DNA of 64,000 nucleotides from Pseudomonadota bacterium (GCA_021820845.1 JAKADC010000002.1:310001-374000), one strand, 5' to 3'; shown: positions 19,938-33,080, counted from the stretch's first letter. Numbers and translations are program-made. Notes: generated by a model from the sequence alone, not told the origin.

Positions 19938-21198
19938 GTGCGTCGAACAGCGCGAGGCCGTCGCGTGCCAGCCGTGCCGCGCCGTAAGCCGCCTCGGCAT
20001 GCGCGGCCGGCGCCACTGGCACGCCGAGCACGCGCTGACGGATGCGGGTCCAGGCCGGGTTGCGGGCGCCGCCGCCCGCGGTTTCGACCCGGGCGAGGGG
20101 CGTGGCGCCGAGCTCGGCCAGCAGCTTGTAGCCGCGTGCCTCGATGCGGGCGAGGCTTTCCAGCAGACCGTGCAGGAATTCGGCGTCGTCCGGCGGCCGC
20201 GGGGCCAGGCGCGGCGTCAGTCCGGAGTCGTTGACGGGGAAGCGCTCGCCGGTCCGGGGCAGGGGCATGTAGTCGAGCGGGCTGGCGACGGCGGGGTCGA
20301 TCCGTTCGCTGAGGGTGGCGAGCTGGCGGTCGTCGAAAAACTGCCGCAGCACCGCGCCGCCGGCGTTGCTGGCGCCGCCCGCGAGCCAGCGCGCGCCGAA
20401 CCAGTGCGAATAGACACCGTGTTCGGTGGATTCCACCCGGCTGTCGGACAGCAGCTTCAGCACCAGCGTGCTGCCGAGCGAGGTGACCGCGTCGCCGCTT
20501 CGGGTCACGCCCGCTGCCAGGAAGGCGGCGATCGAATCCGTGGTGCCGGCGCGCACCATGCAGCGCGGGTTGACGCCGAGGTAACGCGCACGCGGGCGCG
20601 ACACGGTCGCCAGCGGGGAGCCGGGCGCAACGGGGACCGGCAGGTAGTCGACGTCGGCCAGGTATTCGACCCAGGCCGGCCAGTTCAGGTCGTCGAGGTC
20701 GAGGCCCATCTTGAGGGCGTTGTGGTAGTCGGTCATGCCGACGCGACCGGTCAGCAGGCCGGACAGCCAGTCGGCCTGGTTGAGGTAGAGCCGGGCGCCG
20801 GTGAGGCCGAGCCGCTTTTTCAGCCACAGGACCTTGGCGAGTCCGGAGGTGACGGCGGCGGCGGGGTGGCCCGTGGTCGCCGTTTTCGCGATCAGCGCGG
20901 CTTCCTCGACCGCGCGGTCGTCGTTGTAGAGGAGCGGCGGGTGGCGGGGCGACAGTTCCTCGTCGCAGGCGAGCACGGTGCCCGAGGTGCCGTCGAGCGC
21001 GATATCCGACAACTGCGAGCGGATCGCCGGCGGCAAGGCCGCGATGAGGTCCCACAGCGCGTCGCGCCAGATCCCGGCGCGCTCGTAATCTTCGAGCGTG
21101 CCGAAGTCGCGGCTGTCTTCGTTGACGAGCCTGCCTTCGGCGTCGACGACGCAGCTGCGCGCGCCCGACGTGCCGAAGTCTATGCCAAGGAAATACAA
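19930..21198 (-). CDS. FGGY-family carbohydrate kinase (ribulo-/xylulokinase type)
   Basis: 422 residues. FGGY kinases phosphorylate sugars with ATP. The N-terminal phosphate loop GIDFGTSGARSCVVDAEG, the sugar-binding LDGTSGTVL, and C-terminal GTTDSIAAFLAAGV, TSLGSTLVLKLL and ETAGGGARNPAW are present. At about 420 residues it is shorter than the roughly 500-residue bacterial xylulokinases and matches the short cyanobacterial/plant type reported to act on D-ribulose; this comparison is from memory. Translation seems to start at a TTG 4 nt after the queF stop, so the two are probably one operon. Confidence 0.82.
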   Translation of the reverse strand: MYFLGIDFGTSGARSCVVDAEGRLVNEDSRDFGTLEDYERAGIWRDALWDLIAALPPAIRSQLSDIALDGTSGTVLACDEELSPRHPPLLYNDDRAVEEAALIAKTATTGHPAAAVTSGLAKVLWLKKRLGLTGARLYLNQADWLSGLLTGRVGMTDYHNALKMGLDLDDLNWPAWVEYLADVDYLPVPVAPGSPLATVSRPRARYLGVNPRCMVRAGTTDSIAAFLAAGVTRSGDAVTSLGSTLVLKLLSDSRVESTEHGVYSHWFGARWLAGGASNAGGAVLRQFFDDRQLATLSERIDPAVASPLDYMPLPRTGERFPVNDSGLTPRLAPRPPDDAEFLHGLLESLARIEARGYKLLAELGATPLARVETAGGGARNPAWTRIRQRVLGVPVAPAAHAEAAYGAARLARDGLALFDALR

Positions 21199-21202
21199 TG
21201 GC

Positions 21203-21622
21203 TTATCCGCGTGTGTTCGACTGGTGCTCGAACTTGGCGAGATCGACGCGCGGTGCGGGTTGCCAGCCTTTCTTGCGGTGCTCGGCGACGACGTTGGTAA
21301 AGATGCCGCCGCGCACGTAGAACTTGGCGGTGAGCTGCATGAAGCGCGGCTTCGTCGCCTTGACGAGGTCGTCGAGTATGCGGTTGGTGACGTCTTCGTG
21401 GAAGTGGCCTTCCTCGCGGAAGCTCCAGATGTAGAGCTTGAGACTCTTCAGCTCGACGCAGGTCTTGTCGGGGATGTAGTCGAGCGACAGCGTGGCGAAA
21501 TCCGGCTGCCCCGTCTTGGGGCAAAGACACGTGAATTCAGGGATTTCCATGTGGATATGGAAGTCGCGTCCCGGTTTGGGATTGGGGAAGGTTTCCAGGG
21601 TCTTGGCGGGCGTGGAGGGCAT
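21203..21622 (-). CDS. queF: NADPH-dependent 7-cyano-7-deazaguanine (preQ0) reductase
   Basis: 139-residue single-domain (YkvM/type I) QueF. It reduces the nitrile of preQ0 to preQ1 in queuosine biosynthesis. The catalytic Cys lies in [17 protein letters not shown], and the QueF motif ESKSLKxYxxSFR is represented by [23 protein letters not shown] at 21622. Upstream and divergent lies smc, with a 106-nt shared promoter region. Confidence 0.96.
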   Translation of the reverse strand: MPSTPAKTLETFPNPKPGRDFHIHMEIPEFTCLCPKTGQPDFATLSLDYIPDKTCVELKSLKLYIWSFREEGHFHEDVTNRILDDLVKATKPRFMQLTAKFYVRGGIFTNVVAEHRKKGWQPAPRVDLAKFEHQSNTRG

Positions 21623-21728
21623 GGGAAGGCTCGGTGTAGAATGCGGCAGAACGGAACGCCGCCTCTTCAAAAAAATCCAAACGGCGGCAATTGAGACGAC
21701 ACCATTATAAAAGCTTAGGTCCGCTGTC

Positions 21729-24700
21729 TTGCGCTTAACCCACATCAAACTAGCCGGTTTCAAGAGCTTCGTCGATCCCACGGTGATTCCTGTCCCCGGC
21801 CAGCTGACCGGCGTCGTGGGACCGAACGGCTGCGGCAAGTCGAACGTGATCGACGCCGTGCGCTGGGTGCTCGGCGAATCGTCGGCCAAGCACCTGCGCG
21901 GCGAATCGATGCAGGACGTGATCTTCAACGGCTCGGGCACGCGCAAGCCCGCGTCGCGCGCCTCGGTCGAACTCGCGTTCAACAACGAGCTCGGACGCGC
22001 CGCCGGACAGTGGTCGCAATACGCCGAAATCTCGGTCAAGCGCGTGCTCGACCGCAGCGGCGACTCCAGCTATTACATCAACAACATGCGGGTGCGGCGG
22101 CGCGACGTCGCCGACCTGTTCCTCGGCACCGGCGTCGGCGCCCGCGCGTACGCCATCATCGAACAGGGCATGATCACGCGCCTGATCGAGGCCAAGCCCG
22201 AGGAATTGCGCGGCTATCTGGAAGAAGCCGCCGGCGTGTCCAAGTACCGCGAACGGCGCAAGGAAACCGAGTCGCGGCTGAAGGATGCGCGCGACAACCT
22301 GAACCGCGTCGAGGACATCCAGCGCGAACTCAAGACCCAAGTCGAAAAGCTCGCAGCACAGGCCGAAGTCGCCCAGCACTACCGCAGCCTTCAGGCGGAC
22401 CTGACCTTCTCGCAGCATCGGCTGTGGTTCGCCCGCAAGCACGACGCCGCGCAGCAGCGCGCCCGCATCGACAAGGACCTCACCGAAGCGCAGAACAAGC
22501 TCGAAGCCGAGACCGCGCGCCTGCGCCATATCGAATCCGCGCTGGAAACGGCGCGCCAGACGCAGTTCGCCGGGCAGGACACGCTCAACAATGCGCAGGC
22601 GGCGTACTACCAGGCCCAATCCGAAGTCGCGCGGATCGAGCAGACGATGGCGCACCAGAACGCTACTCGCGAACGGCTGTACCGTCAGGTGCAGGATCTA
22701 AGCGCGCGCGTCGAGGCGCAGCAGGCACGCCGCGCCACGACGCAGGAGGCGCTCGACGAGGTGCGTGCGCAGCAGCCCGGGCTCGAGGCCGCGCTGCTGG
22801 AGGCCGAGGCTTCCGCGCGGCAGGCCACCGACAGCACGCTTCCGCAGAAGGAAGCGGCGCTGCGCGAGGCGCAGCAGGCGGTGGGCGAGGCGCAGCGCGT
22901 GGTCTCGCAACTCGACCAGTCGCGCCAGGTCGACGAGAACAGCCTCGGCCATACCCGGCGCCAGTTCGAACAACTGGACGCGCGCCAGCGCCGGCTCGCC
23001 CAGGAGCAGGCGCAGCTCCCGCGCACCGACACGGCGGGGCTGGCGAAAAAACAGATCGAGGTGGACGAACTCGCGCAAACGCTGGCCACTGCGCAGGCCG
23101 GGCTCAAGGAGGCCGAGACCGCGCTGCCCGAACTCGACGCGGCGCGTGCCCAGCACACGCGCGAGCTCGAGGCCGCACGCAAGGCGCTGCACCAGACCGA
23201 GGCCGAACTCGCCGCGTTGAAGAAGTTGCAGGAAAGTCTCAAGGCCGACGAGAAACTCGGCGGCTGGCTGCGGCAGCACGGCCTCGACGCGGTGCCGCGG
23301 CTGTGGGAAAAACTGCGCGTCGCCCCCGGCTGGGAAGGCGCGGTCGAATCGGTGCTGCGCGAGCGCCTGCAGGCGCTCGCCGCCGAGGCGCAGGCCGGGT
23401 GGTTCGCCGACGCGCCGCCAGCGCGCCTCACGGTATGGACGAGTCAGGGTGCGGATGCGACATCCGCACCCGAACTGCTGGCGAGCAAGATCGCCAGCGA
23501 CGATGCCGCCGCCCAGGCTGCGCTCGCCGACTGGCTGGCCGGCGTGTACTGGGCCGACGACGCGGATGCCGGGCGTGCGCGCGCCGCAGGCCTCGGACCG
23601 GGCGAATCCGTCGTCACGCCGCAGGGCCATCTGTTCACCCGCCACAGCGTCACCTTCCACGGCCCCCACACGGCGGTGGAGGGCATACTCGCGCGCGGCC
23701 GCGAACTCGAACGCCTGAGCTCCGACGCGGTGCGCCTGCGCGACGAAGTGGCGCAGCACGACGCCGCCTGTACGGAGGCGCAGCAACGCTACGCGGCGCG
23801 GCAGCGCGACGTGCAAGCGCTGCGCGCGCAGGCCGGGCAGACGCAGGGCCGCCACCATACCGCGCAGATGGAACTGCTGCGCCTGCAGCAGGCGGTGGAA
23901 CGCGTGCAGAGCCGGACGGCGCAGATCGTCCAGGAACTGGAAGAGGTCACGCGCCAGCAGGCGACCGAGCGCGCCACGCTGGAATCGCTGGAAACCCGCC
24001 TCAAGGAATACCGCGCCCAGGGCGACGCGGCGCGCGAGGCGCTGTACGCTGCGCGCCAGCGGCGCGACCAGGCCGACCGCGCCGTGTTCGAGGCGCGCGA
24101 ACTGCAGCGCGTGGCCGAACGGCGGCATCAGGAAGCCGGCTTCGCGCTCACCACCTGCACCGGCAAGATCAGCGAACTTGCCGAGGCGCTGGCGCGCATC
24201 GACCGGGAAATCGCGGACGACGAGACGCGCCTGGGCCAGGCGCGCGAGGAACTGGCCCGTCTGCCGGCCGACGCCCTGGACGCCGAGTTGCAGGAGGCGC
24301 TGGCGGCGCGCGGCGCAGCCGAAGCCGCGCTGGCGGCTGCGCGCGATGCGCTGGAAGGTCTGACCGCCGAGCTGCGCGGGCACGACGAGGCCCGGATGGC
24401 GTGCGAGCAGGGGCTCGACCCGCTGCGCCGCGCGATCGAACAGTTGAAGCTCAAGGATCAGGAAGCCATGCTGATGCAGTCGCAGTTCGAACTGCAACTG
24501 CGCGAGGCGGCGGCGGACGAGGCGAGTCTCGAATCGGGTCTTGCCGACAGCCCCAGGCCGTCGCAACTGCAGGCCGATATCAATCGCCTGCAGAACGAGA
24601 TCGCCGCGCTCGGCGCGGTCAACCTCGCCGCGCTGGACGAGCTCACGCAGGCGCAGGAGCGCGCCGAATACCTCGCCGCGCAATGCGCCGACCTGCTGGA

Positions 24701-25226
24701 AGCCGTCACCACTTTGGAAGATGCGATCCGCCGCATCGACCAGGAATCGCGCGCGCGGCTGAAGGAAACCTTCGACACCGTCAACCAGCACATGGGCGAG
24801 CTTTTCCCGCAGCTCTTCGGTGGCGGCCAGGCCCGGCTCATCCTCACCGGCGACGAGCTGCTCGACGCGGGCGTGCAGGTGTTCGCGCAGCCGCCCGGCA
24901 AGAAGAACGCCTCGATCCATCTGCTGTCGGGCGGCGAAAAGACGCTCACCGCGCTGTCGCTTGTGTTCGCCATGTTCAAGCTCAATCCGGCGCCGTTCTG
25001 CCTGCTGGACGAGGTCGACGCGCCGCTCGACGACGCCAACACCGAGCGCTACTGCAACCTGGTCAAGGCGATGTCCGACCATACGCAGTTCCTCTTCATC
25101 ACCCACAACCGCGTCACGATGGAAATGGCGCAGCACCTCGCCGGCGTCACCATGCAGGAGCAGGGCGTGTCGCGCATCGTCGCGGTCGACGTGGACGAGG
25201 CGGTGGGCATGGTCGAGGCGGCCTGA
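21729..25226 (+). CDS. smc: Chromosome segregation protein SMC
   Basis: 1165 residues. SMC is the ATPase core of the condensin that organises the chromosome together with ScpA and ScpB (both encoded at 56.7-58.3 kb here). Walker [10 protein letters not shown] is at residues 31-39, followed by two long coiled-coil arms around a hinge near the middle (about 480-660). At the C-terminus come the ABC signature [14 protein letters not shown] and Walker [12 protein letters not shown]. The start is a [21 protein letters not shown] matches the family N-terminus, so no other start is likely. Confidence 0.97.
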   Translation: MRLTHIKLAGFKSFVDPTVIPVPGQLTGVVGPNGCGKSNVIDAVRWVLGESSAKHLRGESMQDVIFNGSGTRKPASRASVELAFNNELGRAAGQWSQYAEISVKRVLDRSGDSSYYINNMRVRRRDVADLFLGTGVGARAYAIIEQGMITRLIEAKPEELRGYLEEAAGVSKYRERRKETESRLKDARDNLNRVEDIQRELKTQVEKLAAQAEVAQHYRSLQADLTFSQHRLWFARKHDAAQQRARIDKDLTEAQNKLEAETARLRHIESALETARQTQFAGQDTLNNAQAAYYQAQSEVARIEQTMAHQNATRERLYRQVQDLSARVEAQQARRATTQEALDEVRAQQPGLEAALLEAEASARQATDSTLPQKEAALREAQQAVGEAQRVVSQLDQSRQVDENSLGHTRRQFEQLDARQRRLAQEQAQLPRTDTAGLAKKQIEVDELAQTLATAQAGLKEAETALPELDAARAQHTRELEAARKALHQTEAELAALKKLQESLKADEKLGGWLRQHGLDAVPRLWEKLRVAPGWEGAVESVLRERLQALAAEAQAGWFADAPPARLTVWTSQGADATSAPELLASKIASDDAAAQAALADWLAGVYWADDADAGRARAAGLGPGESVVTPQGHLFTRHSVTFHGPHTAVEGILARGRELERLSSDAVRLRDEVAQHDAACTEAQQRYAARQRDVQALRAQAGQTQGRHHTAQMELLRLQQAVERVQSRTAQIVQELEEVTRQQATERATLESLETRLKEYRAQGDAAREALYAARQRRDQADRAVFEARELQRVAERRHQEAGFALTTCTGKISELAEALARIDREIADDETRLGQAREELARLPADALDAELQEALAARGAAEAALAAARDALEGLTAELRGHDEARMACEQGLDPLRRAIEQLKLKDQEAMLMQSQFELQLREAAADEASLESGLADSPRPSQLQADINRLQNEIAALGAVNLAALDELTQAQERAEYLAAQCADLLEAVTTLEDAIRRIDQESRARLKETFDTVNQHMGELFPQLFGGGQARLILTGDELLDAGVQVFAQPPGKKNASIHLLSGGEKTLTALSLVFAMFKLNPAPFCLLDEVDAPLDDANTERYCNLVKAMSDHTQFLFITHNRVTMEMAQHLAGVTMQEQGVSRIVAVDVDEAVGMVEAA

Positions 25227-26588
<1,362 letters not shown>

Positions 26589-26619
26589 ACCCGGCCGGCA
26601 ACACCGCTGCCTGCGCGGC

Positions 26620-28032
26620 TCAACCGGGCGCCGCAGGCGCTTCGTCGCGGATCCCGAGGTTGATGAGCGGGTTGTACTCGGGCTCCAGCCGCAGCAGGAT
26701 GTCGTAGTAGTTGCGGATGTTCTCGGTGAACAGCAGGGCTTCGGCGCCCCGCGCATAGCCGTATTTCATCACCTTGGCGTAGCCGCCGCGGCCCAGGTAG
26801 GGCAGGGCGTCCTTGACGTCCGCCCAGCTGTCCGGATCGCCGCCGCGCGCCTGCGCGATGCGACGCGCGTCCTCCAGATGACCCTGTCCCTGGTTGTAGC
26901 TTGCGAGCGCAAGCCACGTCCGGTCGGGTTCGGGGATGCGCGCGGGCAGCGCCTGTTTCAGCATCGCCAGATAACGCGCCCCGCCGAGGATGCTCTGGCG
27001 GGCGTTGAGGCGGTCGCTGATCCCCATGCGGTCGGCGGTGTCGCCCGTCAGCATCATCAGGCCGCGCACGCCGGTCGGAGAGGTCGCGAACCGGTCCCAC
27101 TTCGATTCCTGATAGCCGATCGCCGCGAGCAGCCGCCAGTCGATGCCGGTCAGCGTCTGGGCTTCCTGAAAGGCCTGGCGCAGCGCGGGCAGGCGTTGCG
27201 GGCGGAGTTGGAGGATGCCGAGGATGTCCGAACTGTCCAGCCGCTTGACGTGGCCGAAATAACGCTCGTAAACGCGCTTGATCGTGCCATCCTGCCCGGC
27301 CTGTGCGACGAAGCGCGCGAGCGCGTTGCGCAACGCGAGCGAACTGCCGGCGGGGAGCGCCCACACGATCTTCTGCGTGGCCGGCAGATCGAACGCCACG
27401 GCCAGCTCGGGGTAGAACGTGCGCATCGGGTCGAAGTCCATGCCGTTGATGACAACCGCGTCGTACTTGCCTGCCTGCAACTGCGCCAGCAGCTCGTCCG
27501 GCCACACCTTGTCCAGCGCGAACCAGCTCAATCCCGGGTATTTGCGCTTCAGGCGCATCAGGATGGGCGTATGGCCCGAGCCGATGATCAGCGCGAGCTT
27601 CTTGCCCGCCAGGTCGGCGATGCTCTTCGGAGCCCGTGTTCCGGTGCGATACACGATGTGCACCGGCGTCTCGAATATCACCGGACCGGCGATCAGGTGC
27701 CGGTCCCGCACCACCGCCTGCGGCAGCGTCGCCGCCGCGAGGTGGACCTGCTGCGTGTCGAGCAGGTCGTAGAGGTCTTCGGGCCGGGGTTTTTCGGTCC
27801 AGGCGAGGGTCCAGTGCTGCGACTGGGCGAATGCCAGGATCAGATCGTGCTCGAACCCGGCGGCCTGACCGTTGCGGCCGATGTAGTAGGTGACAGGACT
27901 GTTGCGCACGCCGACGCGCAACACGCCGCTGGTTTCGGGCGACGGAATCGGCCGGCTGCATGCCGTCAATGCCGTGACGAACACCAGCGCCGCGAGCCTC
28001 CCGAACGATCCCATTGTTTTTATGGTGGGCAT
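26620..28032 (-). CDS. mltF: Membrane-bound lytic murein transglycosylase F
   Basis: 470 residues. An N-terminal signal peptide with lipobox (VTALTAC) is followed by a solute-binding-type domain (about 40-265) and a C-terminal lysozyme-like SLT domain. The catalytic Glu is in AAIGYQESKWDRFATSP, and the GVRGLMMLT and ASYNQGQGH motifs are present. MltF cleaves peptidoglycan to 1,6-anhydro products during growth and recycling. The start at 28032 is chosen because the upstream extension of this frame runs through the antisense strand of the tRNA-Ser gene. Confidence 0.94.
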   Translation of the reverse strand: MPTIKTMGSFGRLAALVFVTALTACSRPIPSPETSGVLRVGVRNSPVTYYIGRNGQAAGFEHDLILAFAQSQHWTLAWTEKPRPEDLYDLLDTQQVHLAAATLPQAVVRDRHLIAGPVIFETPVHIVYRTGTRAPKSIADLAGKKLALIIGSGHTPILMRLKRKYPGLSWFALDKVWPDELLAQLQAGKYDAVVINGMDFDPMRTFYPELAVAFDLPATQKIVWALPAGSSLALRNALARFVAQAGQDGTIKRVYERYFGHVKRLDSSDILGILQLRPQRLPALRQAFQEAQTLTGIDWRLLAAIGYQESKWDRFATSPTGVRGLMMLTGDTADRMGISDRLNARQSILGGARYLAMLKQALPARIPEPDRTWLALASYNQGQGHLEDARRIAQARGGDPDSWADVKDALPYLGRGGYAKVMKYGYARGAEALLFTENIRNYYDILLRLEPEYNPLINLGIRDEAPAAPG

Positions 28033-28102
28033 GGGGACAGTCTGACCGAGACAGAAATTTTCGTCCAGCAAACCGCCCGACTCGGTTACAATACGCGCCG
28101 CC

Positions 28103-28192
<90 letters not shown>

Positions 28193-28206
28193 TTCACCAC
28201 CCAGAC

Positions 28207-28230
28207 AAGCGCCTTCGCGGCGCTTTTTTG
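28207..28230 (+). terminator. Rho-independent terminator after tRNA-Ser
   Basis: Stem AGCGCC / GGCGCT with a TTCGC loop followed by a run of six T, 15 nt after the tRNA CCA end. Confidence 0.85.
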
Positions 28231-28282
28231 TTTGTTGCGCGCTTATCCTTGCCGCGCCGGGGCGCGGCAGCGGGCGCGAGGC

Positions 28283-30178
28283 TCAGTCGTCTTCGACGCG
28301 GCCTGCGATCGTCAGATAGCCCACGGCGCCGCTGAATTTGCCTCTGTAGCGCGCCGATTCGAGGGGATCGAGAGCGGCTTTCACCCGGTCGTGCAACGGC
28401 GATTCCCAGTCGCCCGCGTGCTGGAAGTTGCTCGTGATGTAGCTGAAGCCGTTGACGTCGTCGACGGCGTGGAGACCGGTCGATTCGGCGCCGGCCGGGC
28501 AGGACAGGATGCGGCTCAACTCCCCCGTGTCGACGTGGTAGGCCCACAGGAAGTTGTTGACGTGGCGGCTGCTGTCCTCGCCGATGAAGAGGGTGCGCAT
28601 CGCTTCCGAGAATTTCAGGTTGTCGGGATTTGAGATCTTGTCCGGATTGGACAGGTTGCCGAGGGCGTCCGGGGCGGCCAGGTCTTCGCCGAGCAGCAGC
28701 GGTGCGCCACCGACGGGGACCCACTCGCTGTGAATGCGGGCTCCGGTGTCGTCGGACTGGCCGCCGTCGAGCTTCCACGCGTAGACCATCCCGGCGAGCG
28801 GCCCCTCGATCGAGATGCCACCGGAGCCGTTCGTCATGGCCGTTTGCACGTAGCTGATCGCCGAGTAGGCGACCTTGTTGCGGGCGTTGAGCGTCGTGCC
28901 CTCCATCTTGGTGAAGCCGAGACTGCCGCCCTTGTGCGCGGCGTAGCGGTGCGTTTCGAGGAAGGCCGCGGCCTTCTCCTGCCCCGCGGCGAACTTGACC
29001 CATTGCGTCTTGCCGCCGAACGGGATTTTCGTGTAGGCGGGATCGGACGGATCGGCGGTCTTGACGTCCACGATGTCGGCGGCGACCGAGGTGCTGGCGA
29101 GCGCCTTGATTTCCTCGCTGGTCGCGTGGCCGAGCCGGATCCAGCGCAGGTCGGCCGAGCCCCCGTCGGCCGCGGTCTTCTGCAGCCACTTCGCAACGTA
29201 GAGCGTGCCGGCGGACAGATCGCGCGGGCGGTCGGCAATGAACAGGAAGAGGCCGCCGTTGGTCGCGTCGTCGCCCATCAGGACGGAACGCTCGTCCGGC
29301 ATCACCTGCACCAGTTCGTGCGAAATGCGACCCATGCAGTAATGCTTCGTGACGCTGCCGGTTCCGTCCGGATGCACGATCACTTCCGGCAGGTGGCCAT
29401 AGTGGTAGGGGTTGGCCGCGTCCGGGTCGCCGTAAAGGTTCTGGCTGAACGCCCTGAACCGCGCGTTGCTGGCGATGGTCGTCGCGTCTGGCTCGTATTC
29501 CTCGCTCGACAGGTGCGTGTTCCAGGGCGAGCGGCTCGCGCCGCAAGTGGTCCACAGGCCGTGCACGCCGCTGGTGTCGACGTTCGAATAGCTCCTGAGC
29601 GTGAGCTTGCCGGTGCGCGTGTCCTGATCCAGCGCGAGTACCGCGATCGGGGAGGGCAGGCGGCCGTACATCGACGCGCCGGCGGCATTCCGGCTGGTGT
29701 ACTCGAATTGCACCACCGCGAACACGCGCCGCGATCCGGGCCTGCGCGAGCGTGTGCCGGGCAGGGTCAGCAGCGACATGCCATCGGGGCAATCCGAGAA
29801 GAACTGCCGCCGCTCCGGCGACGTCGCGTCGAGAATGGGCGCATTGCGGATGTCGTAATAGCCGCCGGCCAGCGTCGTGCCGCCGTCCGCGCCCGGGACG
29901 CGGTCGCCGGTCAGGAAAAAGGTCTCGTAGCCGAGCGCGTAGGTCTCGGCCCGGCCGCCGCTGCTTTTCGTGAGCGTCGAGGCGACGTAAACCTCGGCCA
30001 TTTTCGCGGGATCCGCGAGCGACGGCGCCGCCATCGCGCCGAACCGGTAGCGGGTCGGCACGCCCCTGGGCAAGGCTTCGGCGACGAGCGGCAGGCTGGC
30101 GAGCGACGCGGCCAGCGGCAGCATCGGCAGCCCGGAAAGGCGCCGGAGCGCGCGGCGGCGCGAAAGGGAAACGGACAT
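28283..30178 (-). CDS. PhoX-family phosphatase-like protein (DUF839), exported
   Basis: 631 residues. The N-terminus SLSRRRALRRLSG followed by a hydrophobic stretch is a twin-arginine-like export signal, fitting folding with metal cofactors in the cytoplasm. The body belongs to the PhoX/DUF839 beta-propeller group (WTTCGASRSPWNTHLSSEEYEP, HYGHLPEVIVHPDG, MGRISHELVQVMPDERSVLMGDDATNGG). PhoX enzymes are calcium/iron alkaline phosphatases of phosphate starvation. Long members with this layout are often annotated only as DUF839 proteins, so activity is not certain. No pho box was identified. Confidence 0.85.
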   Translation of the reverse strand: MSVSLSRRRALRRLSGLPMLPLAASLASLPLVAEALPRGVPTRYRFGAMAAPSLADPAKMAEVYVASTLTKSSGGRAETYALGYETFFLTGDRVPGADGGTTLAGGYYDIRNAPILDATSPERRQFFSDCPDGMSLLTLPGTRSRRPGSRRVFAVVQFEYTSRNAAGASMYGRLPSPIAVLALDQDTRTGKLTLRSYSNVDTSGVHGLWTTCGASRSPWNTHLSSEEYEPDATTIASNARFRAFSQNLYGDPDAANPYHYGHLPEVIVHPDGTGSVTKHYCMGRISHELVQVMPDERSVLMGDDATNGGLFLFIADRPRDLSAGTLYVAKWLQKTAADGGSADLRWIRLGHATSEEIKALASTSVAADIVDVKTADPSDPAYTKIPFGGKTQWVKFAAGQEKAAAFLETHRYAAHKGGSLGFTKMEGTTLNARNKVAYSAISYVQTAMTNGSGGISIEGPLAGMVYAWKLDGGQSDDTGARIHSEWVPVGGAPLLLGEDLAAPDALGNLSNPDKISNPDNLKFSEAMRTLFIGEDSSRHVNNFLWAYHVDTGELSRILSCPAGAESTGLHAVDDVNGFSYITSNFQHAGDWESPLHDRVKAALDPLESARYRGKFSGAVGYLTIAGRVEDD

Positions 30179-30432
30179 CTCGGTTCTCCGTGGATGCGCA
30201 GACTGTAACAGGCTGCCATGACGATGAAATGACGCGGTCGTCGATCGCCCTCGCGAACCCCGGCATGGGAAAAACCTGGGTACAAAACTGCTACACTGGG
30301 CCCCCCGGTTCCGGGTGCGGGCGTTTCGTTGCCGCCCCGGCTTTCCCGCGTGCTTTGGCCCTACTTCGGACGGGCTTGAAAATTCCCCCCATCACATCAA
30401 AATAAAGCCAGTAACTCAGGCTTATTCCGGCT

Positions 30433-30741
30433 ATGGCAACCAAGCGAGAAAGCACTACCCTGCTGGAACCTTCGGCGGCGAAAGTAAAACCGCCGCCCTT
30501 GTACAAGGTGCTGCTGCTGAACGACGACTACACGCCGATGGAATTCGTGGTGCATGTCCTCAGAAAGTTTTTCGGCATCGACCACGAACGGGCGACGCAA
30601 ATCATGCTCAAAGTGCATACTGAAGGCGTGGGGGTGTGCGGGATCTATTCAAGGGATATCGCCCACACCAAGGTCGAGCAGGTTATGGATTTCGCGCGGC
30701 AGCATCAGCATCCGCTGCAATGTACGATGGAGGAAAGTTAG
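30433..30741 (+). CDS. clpS: ATP-dependent Clp protease adaptor ClpS
   Basis: 102 residues. ClpS delivers N-end-rule substrates to ClpA. The substrate-pocket region [21 protein letters not shown] and the following [22 protein letters not shown] are standard. The stop is followed immediately by the clpA ATG, so the pair forms an operon. Confidence 0.97.
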   Translation: MATKRESTTLLEPSAAKVKPPPLYKVLLLNDDYTPMEFVVHVLRKFFGIDHERATQIMLKVHTEGVGVCGIYSRDIAHTKVEQVMDFARQHQHPLQCTMEES

Positions 30742-32994
30742 ATGATCGCCCAGGAACTCGAAGTCACGCTGCACATGGCCTTCATGGATGCGCGGCAGAA
30801 ACGCCACGAATTCATTTCCGTGGAGCACCTGCTGATGGCGATGCTGGACAATCCGTCGGCGGCGGAGGTGCTGCGCGCGTGCGGCGCGAACATCGACGCG
30901 ATGCGCGAACAGCTCGGCAAGTTCATCGAGGAGCACACGCCCAAGGTGGCGGGCGAGGGCGAGGTCGACACGCAGCCCACGCTGGGTTTTCAGCGCGTGA
31001 TCCAGCGCGCCATCCTGCACGTCCAGTCGTCGGGCAAGAAGGAAGTCACCGGCGCCAATGTCCTTGTGGCCGTGTTCGGCGAAAAGGACTCGCACGCGGT
31101 GTATTTCCTCACCCAGCAGGGCGTGACGCGGCTCGACATCGTCAATTTCATCTCCCACGGCATCACGAAGACGCCGCAGAGCGAGCCGGTGCGGCCGGAG
31201 GAAGCAGCCGAGGCCAATCCCGAAGCGCCTGCGAGTTCGCCGCTCGACAGCTTCGCGCAAAACCTGAACGCCCAGGCGCTGGCCGGCAAGATCGATCCGC
31301 TTATCGGGCGCGACGACGAGCTGGAGCGCGTGATCCAGACCCTGTGCCGCCGGCGCAAGAACAACCCCTTGCTGGTGGGCGAGGCCGGCGTGGGCAAGAC
31401 CGCGATCGCGGAAGGCCTGGCGCGCCGCATCGTCGAGAGCTCGGTGCCGGACATCCTGGCGCAGAGCACGGTGTATGCGCTCGACATGGGTGCCTTGCTC
31501 GCCGGCACCAAGTACCGGGGCGACTTCGAACAACGCCTCAAGGGCGTGCTGAAGCAGCTGTCCGACAATCCCAACGCGATCCTTTTCATCGACGAGATCC
31601 ACACGCTGATCGGCGCAGGCGCGGCGTCGGGCGGGACGCTCGATGCGTCCAACCTGCTGAAGCCGGCGCTGTCGTCGGGCAACCTGCGCTGCATCGGGGC
31701 GACGACGTATACCGAGTACCGCGGCATCTTCGAGAAGGACCACGCGCTTTCCCGGCGCTTCCAGAAGGTCGATGTGCCGGAGCCGTCGGTCAACGAGACC
31801 GTGGCGATCCTGCGCGGCCTCAAATCCCGCTTCGAGGACCACCACGGCGTCAAATACACTGCTGCAGCGCTCTCCACCGCGGCGCACCTCTCTGCGCGCT
31901 ACATCAACGATCGGCATCTGCCCGACAAGGCGATCGACGTCATCGACGAGGCGGGCGCCGCGCAGCGCATTCTGCCGAAATCGAAACAGAAGCGGACGAT
32001 CACGCCGAAGGAGATCGAGGACATCATCGCCAAGATCGCGCGCATTCCGCCGAAGACGGTTTCGTCGGACGACCGGAATTCGCTGAAGACGCTCGACCGC
32101 GACCTGAAGGCTGTGGTGTACGGCCAGAATGCGGCGATCGACGCGCTGGCGACGGCGATCAAGATGTCGCGCAGCGGCCTGGGCAACCCGCAGAAGCCGA
32201 TCGGCAACTTCCTGTTTTCGGGACCGACCGGCGTCGGCAAGACGGAGGTCGCACGCCAGCTCGCCTACGTGCTGGGGGTCGAGCTGATCCGGTTCGACAT
32301 GTCCGAATACATGGAACGCCATGCCGTCTCGCGCCTGATCGGCGCGCCGCCGGGATACGTCGGTTTCGACCAAGGCGGACTGTTGACCGAGGCGGTCACC
32401 AAGCATCCCTACGCCGTGGTTTTGCTGGATGAAGTCGAGAAGGCCCATCCGGACATCTTCAACGTGCTGTTGCAGGTGATGGATCACGGCACGCTGACCG
32501 ATACCAACGGGCGCAAGGCCGACTTCCGCAACGTGGTGCTGATCATGACCACCAACGCCGGCGCGGAGATGCTCAACAAGGCGACGATCGGCTTTGCCGG
32601 TTCGCGCGAGAGCGGCGACGAGATGGGCGAGATCAAGCGCATGTTCACGCCCGAGTTCCGCAACCGGCTCGACGCGATCATCCCGTTCGCGCCCCTGACC
32701 GAACCGGTCATTCTTCAGGTGGTCGACAAGTTCCTCATGCAACTGGAGGAACAGTTGCACGAGAAGAAGGTCGAGGCGGTCTTTACCGACGCCCTGAAGG
32801 CCTATCTGGCCAAGCATGGCTTCGACCCACTGATGGGCGCGCGGCCGATGGCGCGGCTGATTCAGGACACGATCCGCAAGGCGCTGGCGGACGAGCTGCT
32901 GTTCGGCAGGCTGGCGCACGGCGGCCGGGTGACCATCGACGTCGATGCCGCCGGGAAAGTCAGTCTGGAATTCGAAGAGGCGGTGCCCGCGTAA
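30742..32994 (+). CDS. clpA: ATP-dependent Clp protease ATP-binding subunit ClpA
   Basis: 750 residues. An N-terminal ClpS/substrate-binding domain (about 1-145) precedes AAA+ domain 1 with Walker [14 protein letters not shown] and domain 2 with [13 protein letters not shown]. ClpA unfolds proteins for ClpP. The ClpP-contact loop, IGL in E. coli ClpA, reads IGF here ([14 protein letters not shown]), a modest substitution. Transcribed with clpS. Confidence 0.97.
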   Translation: MIAQELEVTLHMAFMDARQKRHEFISVEHLLMAMLDNPSAAEVLRACGANIDAMREQLGKFIEEHTPKVAGEGEVDTQPTLGFQRVIQRAILHVQSSGKKEVTGANVLVAVFGEKDSHAVYFLTQQGVTRLDIVNFISHGITKTPQSEPVRPEEAAEANPEAPASSPLDSFAQNLNAQALAGKIDPLIGRDDELERVIQTLCRRRKNNPLLVGEAGVGKTAIAEGLARRIVESSVPDILAQSTVYALDMGALLAGTKYRGDFEQRLKGVLKQLSDNPNAILFIDEIHTLIGAGAASGGTLDASNLLKPALSSGNLRCIGATTYTEYRGIFEKDHALSRRFQKVDVPEPSVNETVAILRGLKSRFEDHHGVKYTAAALSTAAHLSARYINDRHLPDKAIDVIDEAGAAQRILPKSKQKRTITPKEIEDIIAKIARIPPKTVSSDDRNSLKTLDRDLKAVVYGQNAAIDALATAIKMSRSGLGNPQKPIGNFLFSGPTGVGKTEVARQLAYVLGVELIRFDMSEYMERHAVSRLIGAPPGYVGFDQGGLLTEAVTKHPYAVVLLDEVEKAHPDIFNVLLQVMDHGTLTDTNGRKADFRNVVLIMTTNAGAEMLNKATIGFAGSRESGDEMGEIKRMFTPEFRNRLDAIIPFAPLTEPVILQVVDKFLMQLEEQLHEKKVEAVFTDALKAYLAKHGFDPLMGARPMARLIQDTIRKALADELLFGRLAHGGRVTIDVDAAGKVSLEFEEAVPA

Positions 32995-33080
32995 GTCTCG
33001 CGAAGGCAGAAATTGCCCATAAAGATTTTGCATGATTTGTCGTAAGCCGTTCTAGGTTCAGGTGCGTATTTCATTCTTGC

